From: Steinernema hermaphroditum
Taxonomy: Eukaryota > Nematoda > Chromadorea > Rhabditida > Steinernematidae
Assembly (NCBI GenBank): GCA_030435675.1
Contig: JAUCMV010000009.1
Coordinates: 23,001 to 87,000, forward strand
Length of the DNA stretch: 64,000 nucleotides
Direction of reading: 5' to 3'
This document shows positions 52,961-64,000 of this stretch, piece after piece. Under the pieces are notes generated by a model that ran no database searches, was not told where the DNA came from, and saw nothing but the letters and a program-made list of their open reading frames with translations. The position numbers were made by a program, and so were the translations under genes. The stretch's first letter is position 1. The number at the start of each line of letters is the position of its first letter.

Positions 52961-54050
52961 TTAAAATGAACGAAAATCGCCTCTTACGAGAGTCGTAAAC
53001 GACCACACAGCGATACCGTAGTGAAACTTCGGTCGCAGCTTCCTTTTGCCTAAATTCAAACACCATTTTTTAGCCGGGAAATGGATTAAAATAGGAGAAC
53101 CAATTGAAATAGCACTTATTATTTCCAACGAGCTCACAAAATAACTGATTAGACAATCAACATGCATGTCTTTCGATGATTGTGTGATCGAAACAAAAAC
53201 AGTTCTCGCAATAAGAACATCTGAAAATTGGCATGCTTTCGGTGGCTTATTCTGAAGAAACCCAGCTGCGTACCACGCGTATTGCAGCATCGGCCGGTAT
53301 CGAGAAGAGGCAAACTGCCAAGCAGTCAGGTCCAACAAAGTGCCGACGTGCTTCCGGGTTGACACTATGTAGTCGGGTTTCTGCCGAATTATAAGCTCGG
53401 TCAGTCGGCGGTGAAATGCCTTGATCTGGCGGTTGCAAAACACGTCCAACGGCTGCAGTTCACCGGTCGTTTTTTCGGAAACGTGACGAATTCAATGTTT
53501 TGGCGAAACTGATTTTTCCCCTTCTCGTATCCGTTCCAACAGTCCACGAAAAGAACCGAATGATCACCGCCATTGGGTAGGAAAACTTCACGAAGAAAGT
53601 CCATCATAAGTTCGCTGGACATCATTCCGCTAGTAGAGTGAACGCAGTGGAGATGAGAAAATTCTCTCAGCTCCTCTTGAAACTTCTTTGGCGCCTTCCT
53701 CTCCTGAAAACAAACAAGAAGAGGAAGCTGGAATTCGCCGGAGGCAGAGATTGCGGGCTGTATTGTCAGTGAATGAGTGAGTGCATTCTCGCGTTGAACG
53801 ATCACTTGTATTTGTTTCGTTCCCTTCAACGCGAGTGTTCTTCTTCCTCTGAGCTCCAACTGGATTCCACTCTGATCGGTGTTACATATCTAAACTAGCT
53901 GTTTGATTGATGCAAATTTTATCACAGTACCTTGGAATAGCGGTCGGGATCGGCAAGACACGTTCGTGCGAGAGTTCGAAAGTGACTAATTGATGCCTGA
54001 CGCTGCTCCTGATCGTCATCGAAGCAGGTTCGTGTAGCAGTGTGGGTCAC
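52961..54050 (-). pseudogene. DDE_1-type transposase (right copy), frameshifted
   Basis: Exons 54050-53931 and 53889-52961. A T run at about 53471 has six instead of seven T, so the frame from NTDQSG breaks at ...FVTFPKK and the LQPLD segment falls in another frame (53449-52961). In the left copy the same exon is open. Confidence 0.75.
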
Positions 54051-54235
54051 CTATCTACTAACGATTCGCCGATTCTTCTTGAATCGAAAGAGAATCGTGC
54101 TTTACGCCCCGGATCCCGCCGTGACAGTTTTATTAAACTTTGTTCGTTATGTGGTATGACCTGTCTCTGGTATGGGCTGTCCGTGGTATGAATTTCGTGG
54201 TATGGGTTGCCCTGGTATGAGCTGCCCTGACCCCC

Positions 54236-54460
54236 ATCGCGCGTCTCCGTCAGCTTCGAGACACCCGCCCGAAGTCTGTTCAGGCGTGTGCCGACGCTTT
54301 CGCGTTTCTCGCCGAAGATCTTCAGGTAGTTCTCAATGAAAACCGAGAATCTTGTGGGCGTCTGTGAGTCCGATGGCGCCGACTCGAAGATCTCGCCGAA
54401 GGAGACGACGACGTCGTCGAAGATGTCCATTCCCTTCGACTTCAGGAGCAGTTTTGGGAT
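54236..54460 (-). pseudogene. Dynein-2 stalk exon S2, inverted (right copy)
   Basis: Counterpart of 19583-19807. Confidence 0.7.
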
Positions 54461-54769
54461 CTGAAAAGAGGGAACCGTGCTTTGGGAAATGTTTGCTCTA
54501 GTGCAAGGGCATGAATCGAGCGAACCAGGCAGAAAAACATGGCAGGGACAGTCTGAAAAGTGTTTTATTTTTGAAGGGAGCTGGAAGAGGACCGAGACTG
54601 TCTCAAATTCAACCGTAAGACGAGACGTTTAAGTCTGTCTGCTTCGTCCCGAGCGACCGCTCTTCTTCTTATTCTTTCTCCGAACGAACAATTGAAGTGA
54701 TTTTTGAGACAGTCTGTGAAGTGCAGCCTGCAGCCCTGTGCTCCCTCACAAAATTATGCACTTTCCAGT

Positions 54770-54885
54770 GAGAAGAACGAGTAGAGGTCTCGTGTGTATC
54801 CCTGCTGCGAAGGGAGGTCCCGCAGCGCGTTGGAGAACTGGTCGAACTCCTGAGGGGAAAAGAGACCCGGAACGTCGCCGGAGGA
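54770..54885 (-). pseudogene. Dynein-2 AAA4 exon fragment S2, inverted (right copy)
   Basis: Counterpart of 20117-20232. Confidence 0.75.
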
Positions 54886-54941
54886 AAAAACGATCTCAAA
54901 GCCGTGAGTCCTGCCACGATGACCCAGGACCTTTCTTTTAG

Positions 54942-55937
54942 GCGATGCAAACGGCGGCCGTCGAAAACGAAAACGTCGTCTTCGTGATAGAGGACTACCA
55001 GGTCCTCTCGGAGTCCTTCCTCGAAATGCTCAACTCGGTGCTCTCCTCCGGCGACGTTCCGGGTCTCTTTTCCCCCTCAGGAGTTCGACCAGTTCGGCAA
55101 CGCGCTGCGGGACCTCGCCTCGCAGCAGGGATACACACGAGACCTTTACTCGTTCTTCTCCTACAGTAATCCTCAGTGGAAGTGCGCATCAAGGAGATTC
55201 GTTTCAGAAGTACATCAGAATCTGCACGTGGCGATCATCGCCAACGTCGACAGCGACTGTTTTGTCAAGAATCTGACGGCCAATCCCGCCTTCTACAAGC
55301 AGGCGAACGTCCTCTGGAACGAGTCGTGGTCGAAGAGGACCCTTGTGCAGGTAAACTATGGAACATAAATGATGTAGCTGAAGTACAGACGATTTATGAA
55401 ACAATCTGGAAAGTGCATAATTTGTGAAGGAGCACAGGACTGCAGGCTACACTGTCTCAAAAATCACTTAAATTGTCCATTCGGAGAAAGAATGAGAGGG
55501 AGACCGGTGGCTCAGCACCAGTAGATAGACTCGTCTCGTTCTACGGTTGTTGAATTCGAGAGAATCTCGGATGTGCACCACCGATCCTCTTCCAGCTGCC
55601 TTCAAGAATAAAACACTTTTCAGACTGTCTCTGCCATGTTTTTCTGCCTGGTTCGCTCGATTCATGCGCTTGCACTAGAGAAAATATTTCCCAAAGCACA
55701 GTTCCCTCTGTTTAGATCCCAAAACTGCTCCTCAAATCGAAGGGAATGGACGTCTCCGACGACATCGTCGTCTCCTTCGGCGAGATCTTCGAGTCGGCGC
55801 CGCCGGACTCACAGACGCCCACAAGATTCTCTGTTTTCATTGAGAACTACCTGAAGATCTTCGGCGAGAAACGCGAAAGCGTCGGCACACGCCTGAACAG
55901 ACGGGCGGGTGTCTCGAAGCTGACGGAGACGCGAGAC
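54942..55937 (+). pseudogene. che-3: Dynein-2 fragment S3 (right copy), with extra C
   Basis: Exons 54942-55165, 55208-55350 and 55716-55937. A C run after GLFS is one base longer (near 55072), so AAA4 goes out of frame here but not in the left copy. Splice sites are unchanged. Confidence 0.75.
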
Positions 55938-55992
55938 GGCAAAAAAAAGTAAAAAGTAAAAAAAAATAGAATAAAATTACTTTCGAAAATGC

Positions 55993-56155
55993 TTTTTGAA
56001 AACTGTTTCCGGAAACTGTTTCCGGGTGGTCATAGTGCAAAACGCAACTATGACCGCGAAACTGTTTCCGCAAACCTGGAAACCGTTTCCGCGCCCCGGA
56101 AACAGTTTTCAAGCAAAATCCGGAAACTGTTTCCGGAAACCGTTTCCGGAACTAT
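55993..56155. repeat. GGAAAC-GTTTCC palindrome cluster (right copy)
   Basis: Counterpart of 21338-21500; preceded by an A run one base longer. Confidence 0.9.
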
Positions 56156-56424
56156 GACCGGCCCTTAAGGTCTCGAGTTCGATTCCCACAGAGAATCTAT
56201 TATGTTTCGATTTTCCTTCTTTTCACCGAAACTGTACATTATTATGTTTCTTGGTGTTTAACAACACCGTTTCTTGTCTTGCATCAAATGTAGCCTAAAA
56301 AACCCTTTGCACGAATCCGAACTGGTAACCCAGATTTCACTTTTGTGGTGAAGCTGTTTTTCGTTCTTTCACGGTCCCCTCTCTTTTGCTAATTACCTCA
56401 GGACATCAAACCAAAGAAGAATGG

Positions 56425-56493
56425 CTGGGATGGGTATCGAACTCGGCTCCCAAAAACGGCAACCAAGAGACTATCCAGCTCGACCACATAAAC
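56425..56493 (-). pseudogene. tRNA-like sequence, degenerate (right copy)
   Basis: Counterpart of 21770-21838. Confidence 0.4.
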
Positions 56494-56798
56494 AGTTGCC
56501 GCTCACCCAGCAAAGTTGGCTATATTCAATAAAACGCGACTTTCAGAAGGCATTTACGCGTATATGTGTTTGTATTGGCCAGAATCGAATAGGATCTGTC
56601 GTTCTGACATCTTAAACGATAAGGGGAGAAGGGGGAGCGCGAAAGAATGAAAATCAACTCCACGACAAAGGTGAAATTCGGGTTACCAGTTCCGATTCCT
56701 GCAAAGGGTTCCAAACCAATGATCAGTGTTGGTAAACGCCAGGAGATGTGAAAATATGCTGTTATGGTTAGAAGAAAGAAGATGGAAGCACAATAAAA

Positions 56799-56865
56799 CC
56801 TGGTTGGGCTCGAACCCGAGACCGTAGACTGGCGTCTCAGAGCACTACCCCTCGACCACACGAGC
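56799..56865 (-). pseudogene. tRNA-like sequence with T-run (right copy)
   Basis: Counterpart of 22144-22210. Confidence 0.45.
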
Positions 56866-57311
56866 ACAACGTTCGCAATTGCAATTCAATGGCACTAGTA
56901 TTGAGTGTCGTGAATTTTGGTAACTTCGGGGCCCTGCTTAGGGTGGATAGCTTCATTTTTGGCACGCGAGTTTTTGTGTGCTCCACTTCTCAGATGCACC
57001 TCTACCACCGTGGCAAATATCAGCTCGATCGGCGTGTATCACTTGGGAACAGTCCCTTGTCAGCTCTCTTCGGCTATCATACAGGTTCGTTGCCTGTATA
57101 CTATTTTCAGTTATCTCGTAAGAAGACCCGCGTGGCGCTCCAGGATAAGGAGAAAGGCGAGGCGAGATATACTACAACATCTTTCTTGTTGGTGCGTCGG
57201 AAGATTCGACACCTGCGGCAACTGGCTCTTCGGATTAAGGAATCGCGAAACCAGTATATTAGGACGTATCGACAAGGATTCGAACGTCGTAATTACGTAA
57301 TTAAGTCGTAA

Positions 57312-58220
57312 TTACAATCAAAACTAGAGATTGTTTCAAACAACATTGAAAAATTAGAAGAAAATTTCAACAAGTTTAATAAAGAACATGAGCGATATTT
57401 TAATTCAATTAGTCAAAATGATTCTGAAGACCTGCAAAGAGCAGAGGAAGATTACGACGAGCATGAAGAAAAGTACAATGAAAGCTTGGAATTACTGAAA
57501 AACGGAAGAAATTCGATTACAACGCTCATAGAATTCCTGCAAAACCGATTACAAAACATGAGCAATTCAACGTTGACTACGACCGCTCAAAATCAGACAA
57601 ATGGTTCGACAATGAGTCCTTCTGCAAATCACCCTGACCACTCAACTCATTACACAGCAAAATCGAGAATAATTCCGCTAAAAATCCCAACCTTCAAAGG
57701 AGAAACAATGGAATGGGAAATATTCCATACGCTATTTAAGAAACAAATTGACTGCAATGAAGAATTAGACGATGTCGAGAAGTTTTCGTACTTATTACAG
57801 TTCCTTGAAGATCAACCTAAAGAAATAGTAAGACAATACACGCCCTCCAGTGATGGTTACAGAATGGCCTTAATACAACTCGAACAAACCTACGGTAACC
57901 ATGTTTCGCAGATTCAAAAACTGTGGCAGGAACTAAACAACATAATTTCATGCAGAAACGATCCGACGGAAGAAGAAAAACTGCTTCGAAAGATTACTGC
58001 TTTGGGAAGACAACTAGTACACCACGGAGAAAGTGAAAATTCGCATGGGGTATTACAGCAAATACTGAGCAAATTCTCGGCACGTACACGAAGAAGTGTC
58101 TACACGAACCTTGAAACATTAGAGGATTGGACCCTGCAAACGATAATAAACAGATTAGAAAAACAAATAAAGACAAATTCGCTGGTCAATACGTACTGCG
58201 AAACACATGATTCGAAATTT
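57312..58220 (+). pseudogene. BEL B first gag copy (right copy)
   Basis: Counterpart of 22657-23565, with the same join to the second gag. Confidence 0.85.
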
Positions 58221-59303
58221 TCTGCACGAAGAGTACGTAGACGCCATAGAAGAAGAAGATTCAGTAAATCTCCTAAAAGCAGAAGAAGATTTAGACGAAT
58301 ATGAAGACAAATATAATGAAAGCATAATGCTACTTGAAGGCGATAAGGAATCCTTGAGCACGCTGATTACACTGCTACAACAGAAAGCGGAATGTCTAAA
58401 TGATTCCATACAAAACTCGACCAGTCACAGCAGTTTAACGAGTCTAAAACGAATCAAAGTACGATGCAAGAAGATCATTCGAACAATTACATGAAGACTA
58501 AAATCATCCCGTTGAAAATACCGACCTTCGAAGGAAATACAATGGAGTGGGAGATATTTCACACACTATTTAAAAAACAAATTGATAAAAACGACAATTT
58601 AGATTCAGTAGAAAAATTCTCTTATTTATTACAATTTCTAGAAGGACAACCGAAAGAGATCGTACGACAATACAACTGTCGCGACAAGCGGTCGCGTCCT
58701 TTCAGCGCGTCCGGGATTTCCCGGATTTCAGCAGAATTTGAATCCCGCGCCAATTCTGAACCAGACGTCTATGCGCCGAATAACGTGTCTACGAGACGCA
58801 GAAGGTTCCGGAACATTATCTAGACAAGACAGTGGGCTGCAAACAACGAGAGGAGCAGAGTTCATCAGTGTGCGGCTGGAGAGCAGCGATGTTCTTCAGA
58901 GTTCCGGAGCGGACTCCCAGTGATCGGTTGAGTGTTGTTGTGTGTGCCCGCGCGGACCTGTTGTTTTCGGATCGTGTGATCCAAATTCTGTATTTGTTGC
59001 TGATTATTGTTGTTACCGTAGCCTGGGTAAATTGTTGTACCAGCTCGGTTTTGTTGTATTCCTGGAGATCCGTCGGATTCCAGTTAGTGTTGTAAAGGAA
59101 GATCGCGCGCCGCGGATCTTTTCCCTGTGTTTTGTCCGGCGTTGAAACTTGCGAGTTTGCGCCAGTTGCTGTTGCGAGGCTACAGTGTTAGCTCGCGTGT
59201 ATTAGTGTTGTAGTGGTGATTGCATCACCGTGTGTGGTTGGAAGTCGCGTGCACAAGGGAATCCCGCGTGGCGACAGTCGCTTACGTACTTTGAAGAAGC
59301 AGA

Positions 59304-60492
59304 GTATAGTCGACGCGGAAAATCTTATGCAAAAATCGGGAATGGTCCCGCAACGAAAATTTTTGGCGCGAAAAGTGCCTAGCGGTCGATTTACAAGGGG
59401 ATTTCGGAGTTTCGGCAGAGAATCGTGAAAATCTCGTGCAGTTTTACGGTTTCGATGAAAAAAAAAACCGTACAACTGTTCTCCAGGCTCTGGCGAGCAT
59501 TTTGCGCCCTGGATTGTCGGAATTCGCTGCGTTTCCACAGATCCTATACGTTTTTACGATAACAGTGTTGTTCCACGCGGAGACTGACCTCAATATTGAT
59601 CGTTTTTTTAGATATTTTACCTTCAAAATAGCAAAATGAACAAGGAAATAACAAGAAAGATCATTAATCGGTTGCATATGAATCCAACTCTTCTTCCGAT
59701 GAAGAGCGATAAGCCATACCGGCAAATGAACCTGTATGTAGGTTCAGCAACTCAGTCTCTTTGTTCTGCGCATTTCTATAGAAGCCTCTAATATACGAAG
59801 CTGGAATAGATTCACAAGCTTCTCGGGTAAGATTCATCACGGTGGCGATCTTGTCTTGAAGTACGAGATGGTCTCGCACATAGCGCTTCACTCTAGCGCT
59901 TCATAGCGCTTTTAACCCCAGACTTGTTCGATTGGATTTAATTCTGCGTGATAAGGGGGGAATCGAACCGGCTTAACCCCATGCGACGCACACATTTCGT
60001 CGAAGAATCGTTTGATGAAGTCATGCGCAGAACAAAGAGACTGAGTTGCTGAACCTACATACAGGTTCATTTGCCGGTATGGCCTATCGCTCTTCATCGG
60101 AAGAAGAGTTGGATTCATATGCAACCGGTTAATGATCGTTCTTGTTATTTCCTTGTTCATTTTGCTATTTTGAAGGTAAAATATCTAAAAAAACGATCAA
60201 TATTGAGGTCAGTCTCCGCGTGGAACAACACTGTTATCGTAAAAACGTATAGGATCTGTGGAAACGCAGCGAATTCCGACAATCCAGGGCGCAAAATGCT
60301 CACCAGAGCCTGGAGAACAGTTGTACGGGTTTTTTTTTCATCGAAACCGTAAAACTGCACGAGATTTTCACGATTCTCTGCCGAAACTCCGAAATCCCCT
60401 TGTAAATCGACCGCTAGGCACTTTTCGCGCCAAAAATTTTCGTTGCGGGACCATTCCCGATTTTTGCATAAGATTTTCCGCGTCGACTATAC
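59304..60492. repeat. 470-bp-arm foldback (right copy)
   Basis: Arms 59304-59773 and 60023-60492, spacer 249 bp; the few arm-to-arm mismatches are the same as in the left copy. Confidence 0.95.
59664..60160 (-). pseudogene. Tc1/mariner-like remnant (right copy)
   Basis: Counterpart of 25009-25505 (YHAELNPIEQVW box). Confidence 0.65.
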
Positions 60493-62106
60493 GTATTTGG
60501 CTGTTTTTGGCGAGCTCTGCGACATAGTGAACTGCGAGTGCGTGGAATTTAAGGGCGGTCAGAGAGCGAGACTCTATCCGTTTTCCACAACAACCCATCA
60601 AAAGAAGGATATACTATGGCTCTTTTTCAACTGGAACAAACATATGGGAACAGTATTGCGCAGATTGAGGAGTTGTGGCAAGAATTAAACAACATTTCTC
60701 CTTGCAAAAACGAGGTCAAGGAAGAAGAACAATTACTACGCAAGGTTACCGCTCTGGGAAGGCAGCTAGTCAATTTGGGTGAAAGCGAAACATCAAGAGG
60801 ATTATTACAACAAATACTAAGCAAATTCTCCATACGTACACGAAGAATAATATACACACAACTAGAAACGGCTGAAGATTGGACTTTACAATCGATAATA
60901 CACCGTTTAGAGAAACTGGTAAAGATGAACACTCTAGTTAATACTTATTGTGATACGCATGATTCTAAATACAACGATGGAAGAAACTATAATAAGAACA
61001 ACCAAAGGAACGATAAAATAACGCAATTCAAAGCTTGTTTCTACTGTAATAGAAGAAACCATAAATCAGAAGATTGCCGCACAATAAGTACACTGGAAGA
61101 AAGAAAACAATTCATCGGTAACAACGGACTTTGTTACAAATGTGGAACGTCAGGACACACAGGACGAGAATGCAAAAGCCAGTCGTGTAAGTATTGCAAT
61201 CAAAACCACCACATTTCAGTATGCTACAAGAAAAACATGGATTCCAAAAAAGATAATTATAAACAGTTCGAATCTCACAATAATTGGAAGAACAACATCG
61301 GCTCGAAGACTCAGTCATCTTTCCATACAAATCCAAATTTCAAACAATCTAGCGATAAAACAACGAATGAATCAAGAAATTACAAAAACAGTTCAGCATC
61401 AAACCATTTCAATCAAAATACGGCCCAATTCACGTCGGAACAAAAACAAATGGATAACAAACAAGAGAAGAGAAATAACGTAGCAAAAGGAGCGCTACCA
61501 ATCGGGTTCCTGAAAGTACGCAACGAAAAAACCAATGAGATTAAGAAAATCAAGTTCATGCTTGACAGCGGAGCTGAATTATCATGCATAAAATCGGAGA
61601 CGGCGCAAAGATTAGGATTATCGGAAGAAGGTGAGGTACGAATAACGCTGTTTAATTTCAACAACGAAAAAGGAAAAGAACTAAAATGCAAAAAATCAAA
61701 TCTGATCATACTGAACACAGATCAGTCTGAATACAAAATTCCTGTATTACAAATGGAACGATTAGTGAAAGATATAGACACAGTACAAATATCGGATGAA
61801 GACAAAAGATTCTACGAAGAAAACGGACTAGAACTATCAGACAATTGGGAAGAGATGCATTCGGAAACACGTAAATTCTGTCCAGATCTGATAATCGGTT
61901 CAGATCAAATGTGGATTTTACTTAACTACATGTACTGCACTAAATTACCTTCAGGTTTAAATCACATCGAATCTAACTTTGGATCTTTCTTATCGCACAG
62001 TTTAGGCACAGTACCATCTAGAAAATAAGATGTTCATGAGGAGCTAAATGTACAATCATTTCAATGCAATTACAAAAATCTGTCTATTCACTCCGCTGAT
62101 TACGAG

Positions 62107-63036
62107 ATGGAAACGTTAAATTATAATACAACAGAATTCACAGGATCTTCAAAACAAGAACTACTAAGGACGAATGAAAAAATCGTAGAGAACTTCTACA
62201 GAACTACCGAAAAAAGGAAAGACGGATATTATGTAGAGTTCCCATGGAAGGAGGATATCTCAGAACTATCAAACAACTACCACATGGCACTCAGAAGATT
62301 GGATTCAGTGCTAAAATCTTACAGAAATGACGAGTGGATCATAAGTCAATACAAGAAAATTTTCGACGACCAATTAGAAGCAGGAATTATTGAAGAAGTA
62401 GATTTACAAAAACCCATGCAATGGTTAGTAAGACACTTTTTACCACACCATCCAGTGATTACACCTAAAAAGGACACGACAAAGGTAAGAATTGTGTTCG
62501 ATGGTTCTGCAAAAACAAAGGGCAAGAAATCTCTAAACGAAATGATGCACGTAGGTTCCATCTCTATCCCCGAAGTTTCGGATATCTTACTACGCTTCCG
62601 TACAAAAAGCATAGTACTAATTTCGGATGTTGAGAAAGCATTTCTTCAAATACGACTTATGGAATCCCAACGAGATGCTACTTGCTTTTTATGGGTGAAA
62701 GATCACAATAAGAACATTACTACGAATAACTTAATCGTATATAGGTATACGAGAGTACCGTTCGGAATTACAGCATCTCCATATCTGCTAGCGCAAACTA
62801 TAGAACTACACCTATTACAAAATACAAGCCCTAAATTAGCAAAAAACATCCTCAGAAACACATATGTGGACAATGTGATATTGACTTGTGAGAATGATAA
62901 AGAAGGACGTCAACTTTACGAAGAAAGTAAGAAAATATTCCAAGATATAAATATGAATTTAAGAGAGTTTATGTCTAACAGTTTATGTCTGACAAAAATT
63001 TACTACAAGAAATCAAAGAGAAAGATCGTTCCATAA
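62107..63036 (+). pseudogene. BEL B reverse transcriptase (right copy)
   Basis: Counterpart of 27452-28381 with the YVDN box and the same 14-nt duplication that breaks the frame. Confidence 0.9.
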
Positions 63037-63386
63037 ATACACAACCCAAAATTCTAGGGATACCTTGGGATTCATTGTCGGACAGCTTGATACTAAAATC
63101 GAGTGAGAAAAATGAAACAACTACAAATATTACAAAAAGAACCGTTAGTCAAATATTAGCTTCTAACTACGACCCACTCGGACTACTAGCACCTTACTTA
63201 CTTAAGGCGAAACGTTTCGCTCAAGAACTATGGTCTGAAGAAACAACTTGGGAGCGAAGAAATATCAACAGAAACTGTGGAATAATTATGGTTGGGATGA
63301 TCTCCTGGATGAAGAGGAAGTTAGAGAGTTTAAGTTAAGTTACAAGAGTTTAGTTATACAGTTACAAGTTACAAGAAGTTAGAAGT
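62985..63386 (+). pseudogene. BEL B connector (right copy) joined to a foreign BEL patch
   Basis: Same as 28330 onward to 63253 (ELWSEETTW). The next 133 bp (63254-63386) is not in the left copy. In one frame it reads AKKYQQKLWNNYGWDDLL and EEEVREF, which is the same BEL connector region (KAK...Q.LW...Y.WD..L) from a different element, followed by a tract of gttacaag-like words. RNase H and integrase are absent. Identity to the BEL B tail returns at 63387. Confidence 0.8.
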
Positions 63387-63695
63387 TACACCTACAAAGT
63401 ACAATTATAGTTGAAGAAAAGACAAACAAATGAAACAGAAAAGAAACAAATACGCCAAGAAAGAGAATATACGTGAGAAAATGGAGAATTATCTGCAGAA
63501 ACAGACAGTCTAAAAATGGAGACGAATAGGAACGAAAAAGTGACAAACAACAGACACTTCAGTCAACGTTTTGATCCCGGTTGCGTTCGGTCGCATGAAA
63601 CTCGATTAGATTGAATTGTTCTCAAAACAAATTTAACGTGATGCTCGCGGAAATAATTCAATGTTTGTCTAATTAATCATAATACATTTTCAGAC
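63387..63695. other. BEL B tail (to 63558), then unique sequence with a splice acceptor
   Basis: 63387-63558 equals 30871-31042 (one C/T change). From 63559 the sequence is new, AT-rich, and ends with aatacattttcagac just before the ATG at 63696, so 63559-63690 may be an intron end or a leader. No other gene seen. Confidence 0.6.
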
Positions 63696-64000
63696 ATGGC
63701 GACTTCTTACTTCTTAGTACAAGGATTGGACGCAAGTTTCCAACGTTACACGTCGAAAAGAAACGACTACGACGAGCTCATTACAAAGGCGAAAGCCATT
63801 TTACACATGGAAAAGATCGATTACTACAAACTTTACGAAACCTCTCTCCAAATCGAACGAAACGCCACCGAAATCAAAGGTTTGGCGCTCAACTACTCCA
63901 TCAACCACACCACTCTGGATAAACTACTAGCGGAATATGAAACAAATGGAATGTGGATATTGGCGAACAATTTGAAGAGAGACTACGAAAACTTTGTGAA
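63696..64000 (+). CDS. Unknown protein, N-terminal part, runs off the window
   Basis: ATG two bases after a strong nematode acceptor (ttttcag at 63687-63693); 101 codons open to the edge. The reading (MATSYFLVQGLDASFQRYTS, then KAKAILHMEKIDYYKLYETS, later LLAEYETNGMW) looks helical and charged, with a likely coiled coil at residues 25-75. The N-terminal coils of BEL gags have a similar character, and the position just after a BEL tail would fit the gag of a further BEL element, but no family motif is reached before the edge. Confidence 0.5.
   Translation, partial: MATSYFLVQGLDASFQRYTSKRNDYDELITKAKAILHMEKIDYYKLYETSLQIERNATEIKGLALNYSINHTTLDKLLAEYETNGMWILANNLKRDYENFV

Larger units (their letters stand above)
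58677..60587. mobile_element. 1.9-kb insertion in gag (right copy)
   Basis: Counterpart of 24022-25932 with caac on both sides. Confidence 0.7.
58221..62028 (+). pseudogene. BEL B second gag and protease (right copy)
   Basis: Counterpart of 23566-27373: same insertion (58677-60587), zinc knuckles and DSG protease box, same TAA at 62026. Confidence 0.85.
31043..63558. repeat. Right copy of the 34.65-kb tandem duplication
   Basis: The first 3.6 kb (31043-34656) has no partner in the window because the left copy is cut by the window edge. From 34657 the order and orientation of all elements repeat those of 1-31042. The copy ends at 63558, where identity to the left copy stops and unique sequence begins. 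Differences from the left copy: T run near 39016 (one T fewer), C run near 40393 (one fewer), C run near 44163 (one fewer), G run near 44202 (one more), T run near 53471 (one fewer), C run near 55072 (one more), A run near 55941 (one more), plus the 63254-63386 replacement. Confidence 0.95.

Noticed and set aside
1..64000. CRISPR array or bacterial operons
   Set aside because: The only regular tandem repeat is the 21-bp minisatellite without spacers; introns and retrotransposons show a eukaryotic genome.

Overview
The window looks like repeat-rich nematode nuclear DNA. The evidence is very short introns (41-48 nt) with TTTTCAG/TTTAG acceptors, BEL/Pao retrotransposons whose reverse transcriptase reads YVDN, a gene of the nematode type that begins MDTVPYDF, and broken exons of a dynein-2 (che-3-like) heavy chain. 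There are no operons, no bacterial ribosome sites and no CRISPR array. Almost everything is a mobile element, a relic of one, or a captured gene fragment.

Large-scale layout: positions 1-31042 and 31043-63558 are two head-to-tail copies of one segment with a period of about 34,655 bp. Position 1 equals position 34,657, so the left copy begins outside the window. The copies differ mainly by one-base indels in homopolymers. There is also a real rearrangement near the right end: 2,272 bp of the left copy (28599-30870) is replaced in the right copy by 133 bp (63254-63386) that resembles a different BEL pol. Unique sequence starts at 63559, and a new reading frame begins at 63696 and runs off the edge.

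Order within one unit (left-copy coordinates): BEL element A (its 5' part lies at 31141-34656, just before the right copy) ends in a broken integrase joined at 1409 to a tyrosine recombinase gene (YR1) that carries a solo LTR; a short repeat R2; an MDTVPYDF-type gene (3319-4614); a 21-bp minisatellite between 41-bp inverted repeats; a second R2; a hAT relic on the minus strand (hAT-2); a nearly complete hAT element with TIRs and an 8-bp target duplication (hAT-1, 6894-9266); two tRNA-like sequences; an RTE-type LINE on the minus strand, split by a repeat with a 12-bp target duplication; a Polinton/Maverick (adintovirus-like) relic at 12993-15311 with PolB, packaging ATPase, pX-like and companion genes; a tyrosine recombinase element (YR2, 15513-16735) inserted in a repeat and ending in a perfect 166-bp foldback; three pieces of a dynein-2 heavy chain gene in alternating orientation (17786-21283) around a DDE-type transposase; a palindrome cluster and more tRNA-like sequences; then BEL element B (22657-31042), with a doubled gag and a 1.9-kb insertion that holds a 470-bp-arm foldback and a Tc1/mariner-like remnant.

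Working together: gag, protease, RT/RNase H and integrase in BEL A and B are the parts of LTR retrotransposons, but both carry frame breaks. hAT-1 has its ends and most of its transposase, with one break. The tyrosine recombinase in YR2 keeps its catalytic residues. The most unusual items are the YR element with a self-inverted 3' end placed directly after Polinton virion genes, the dynein-2 exon shuffling, and the 34.65-kb tandem copy. All family calls are by reading motifs; no database search was run.
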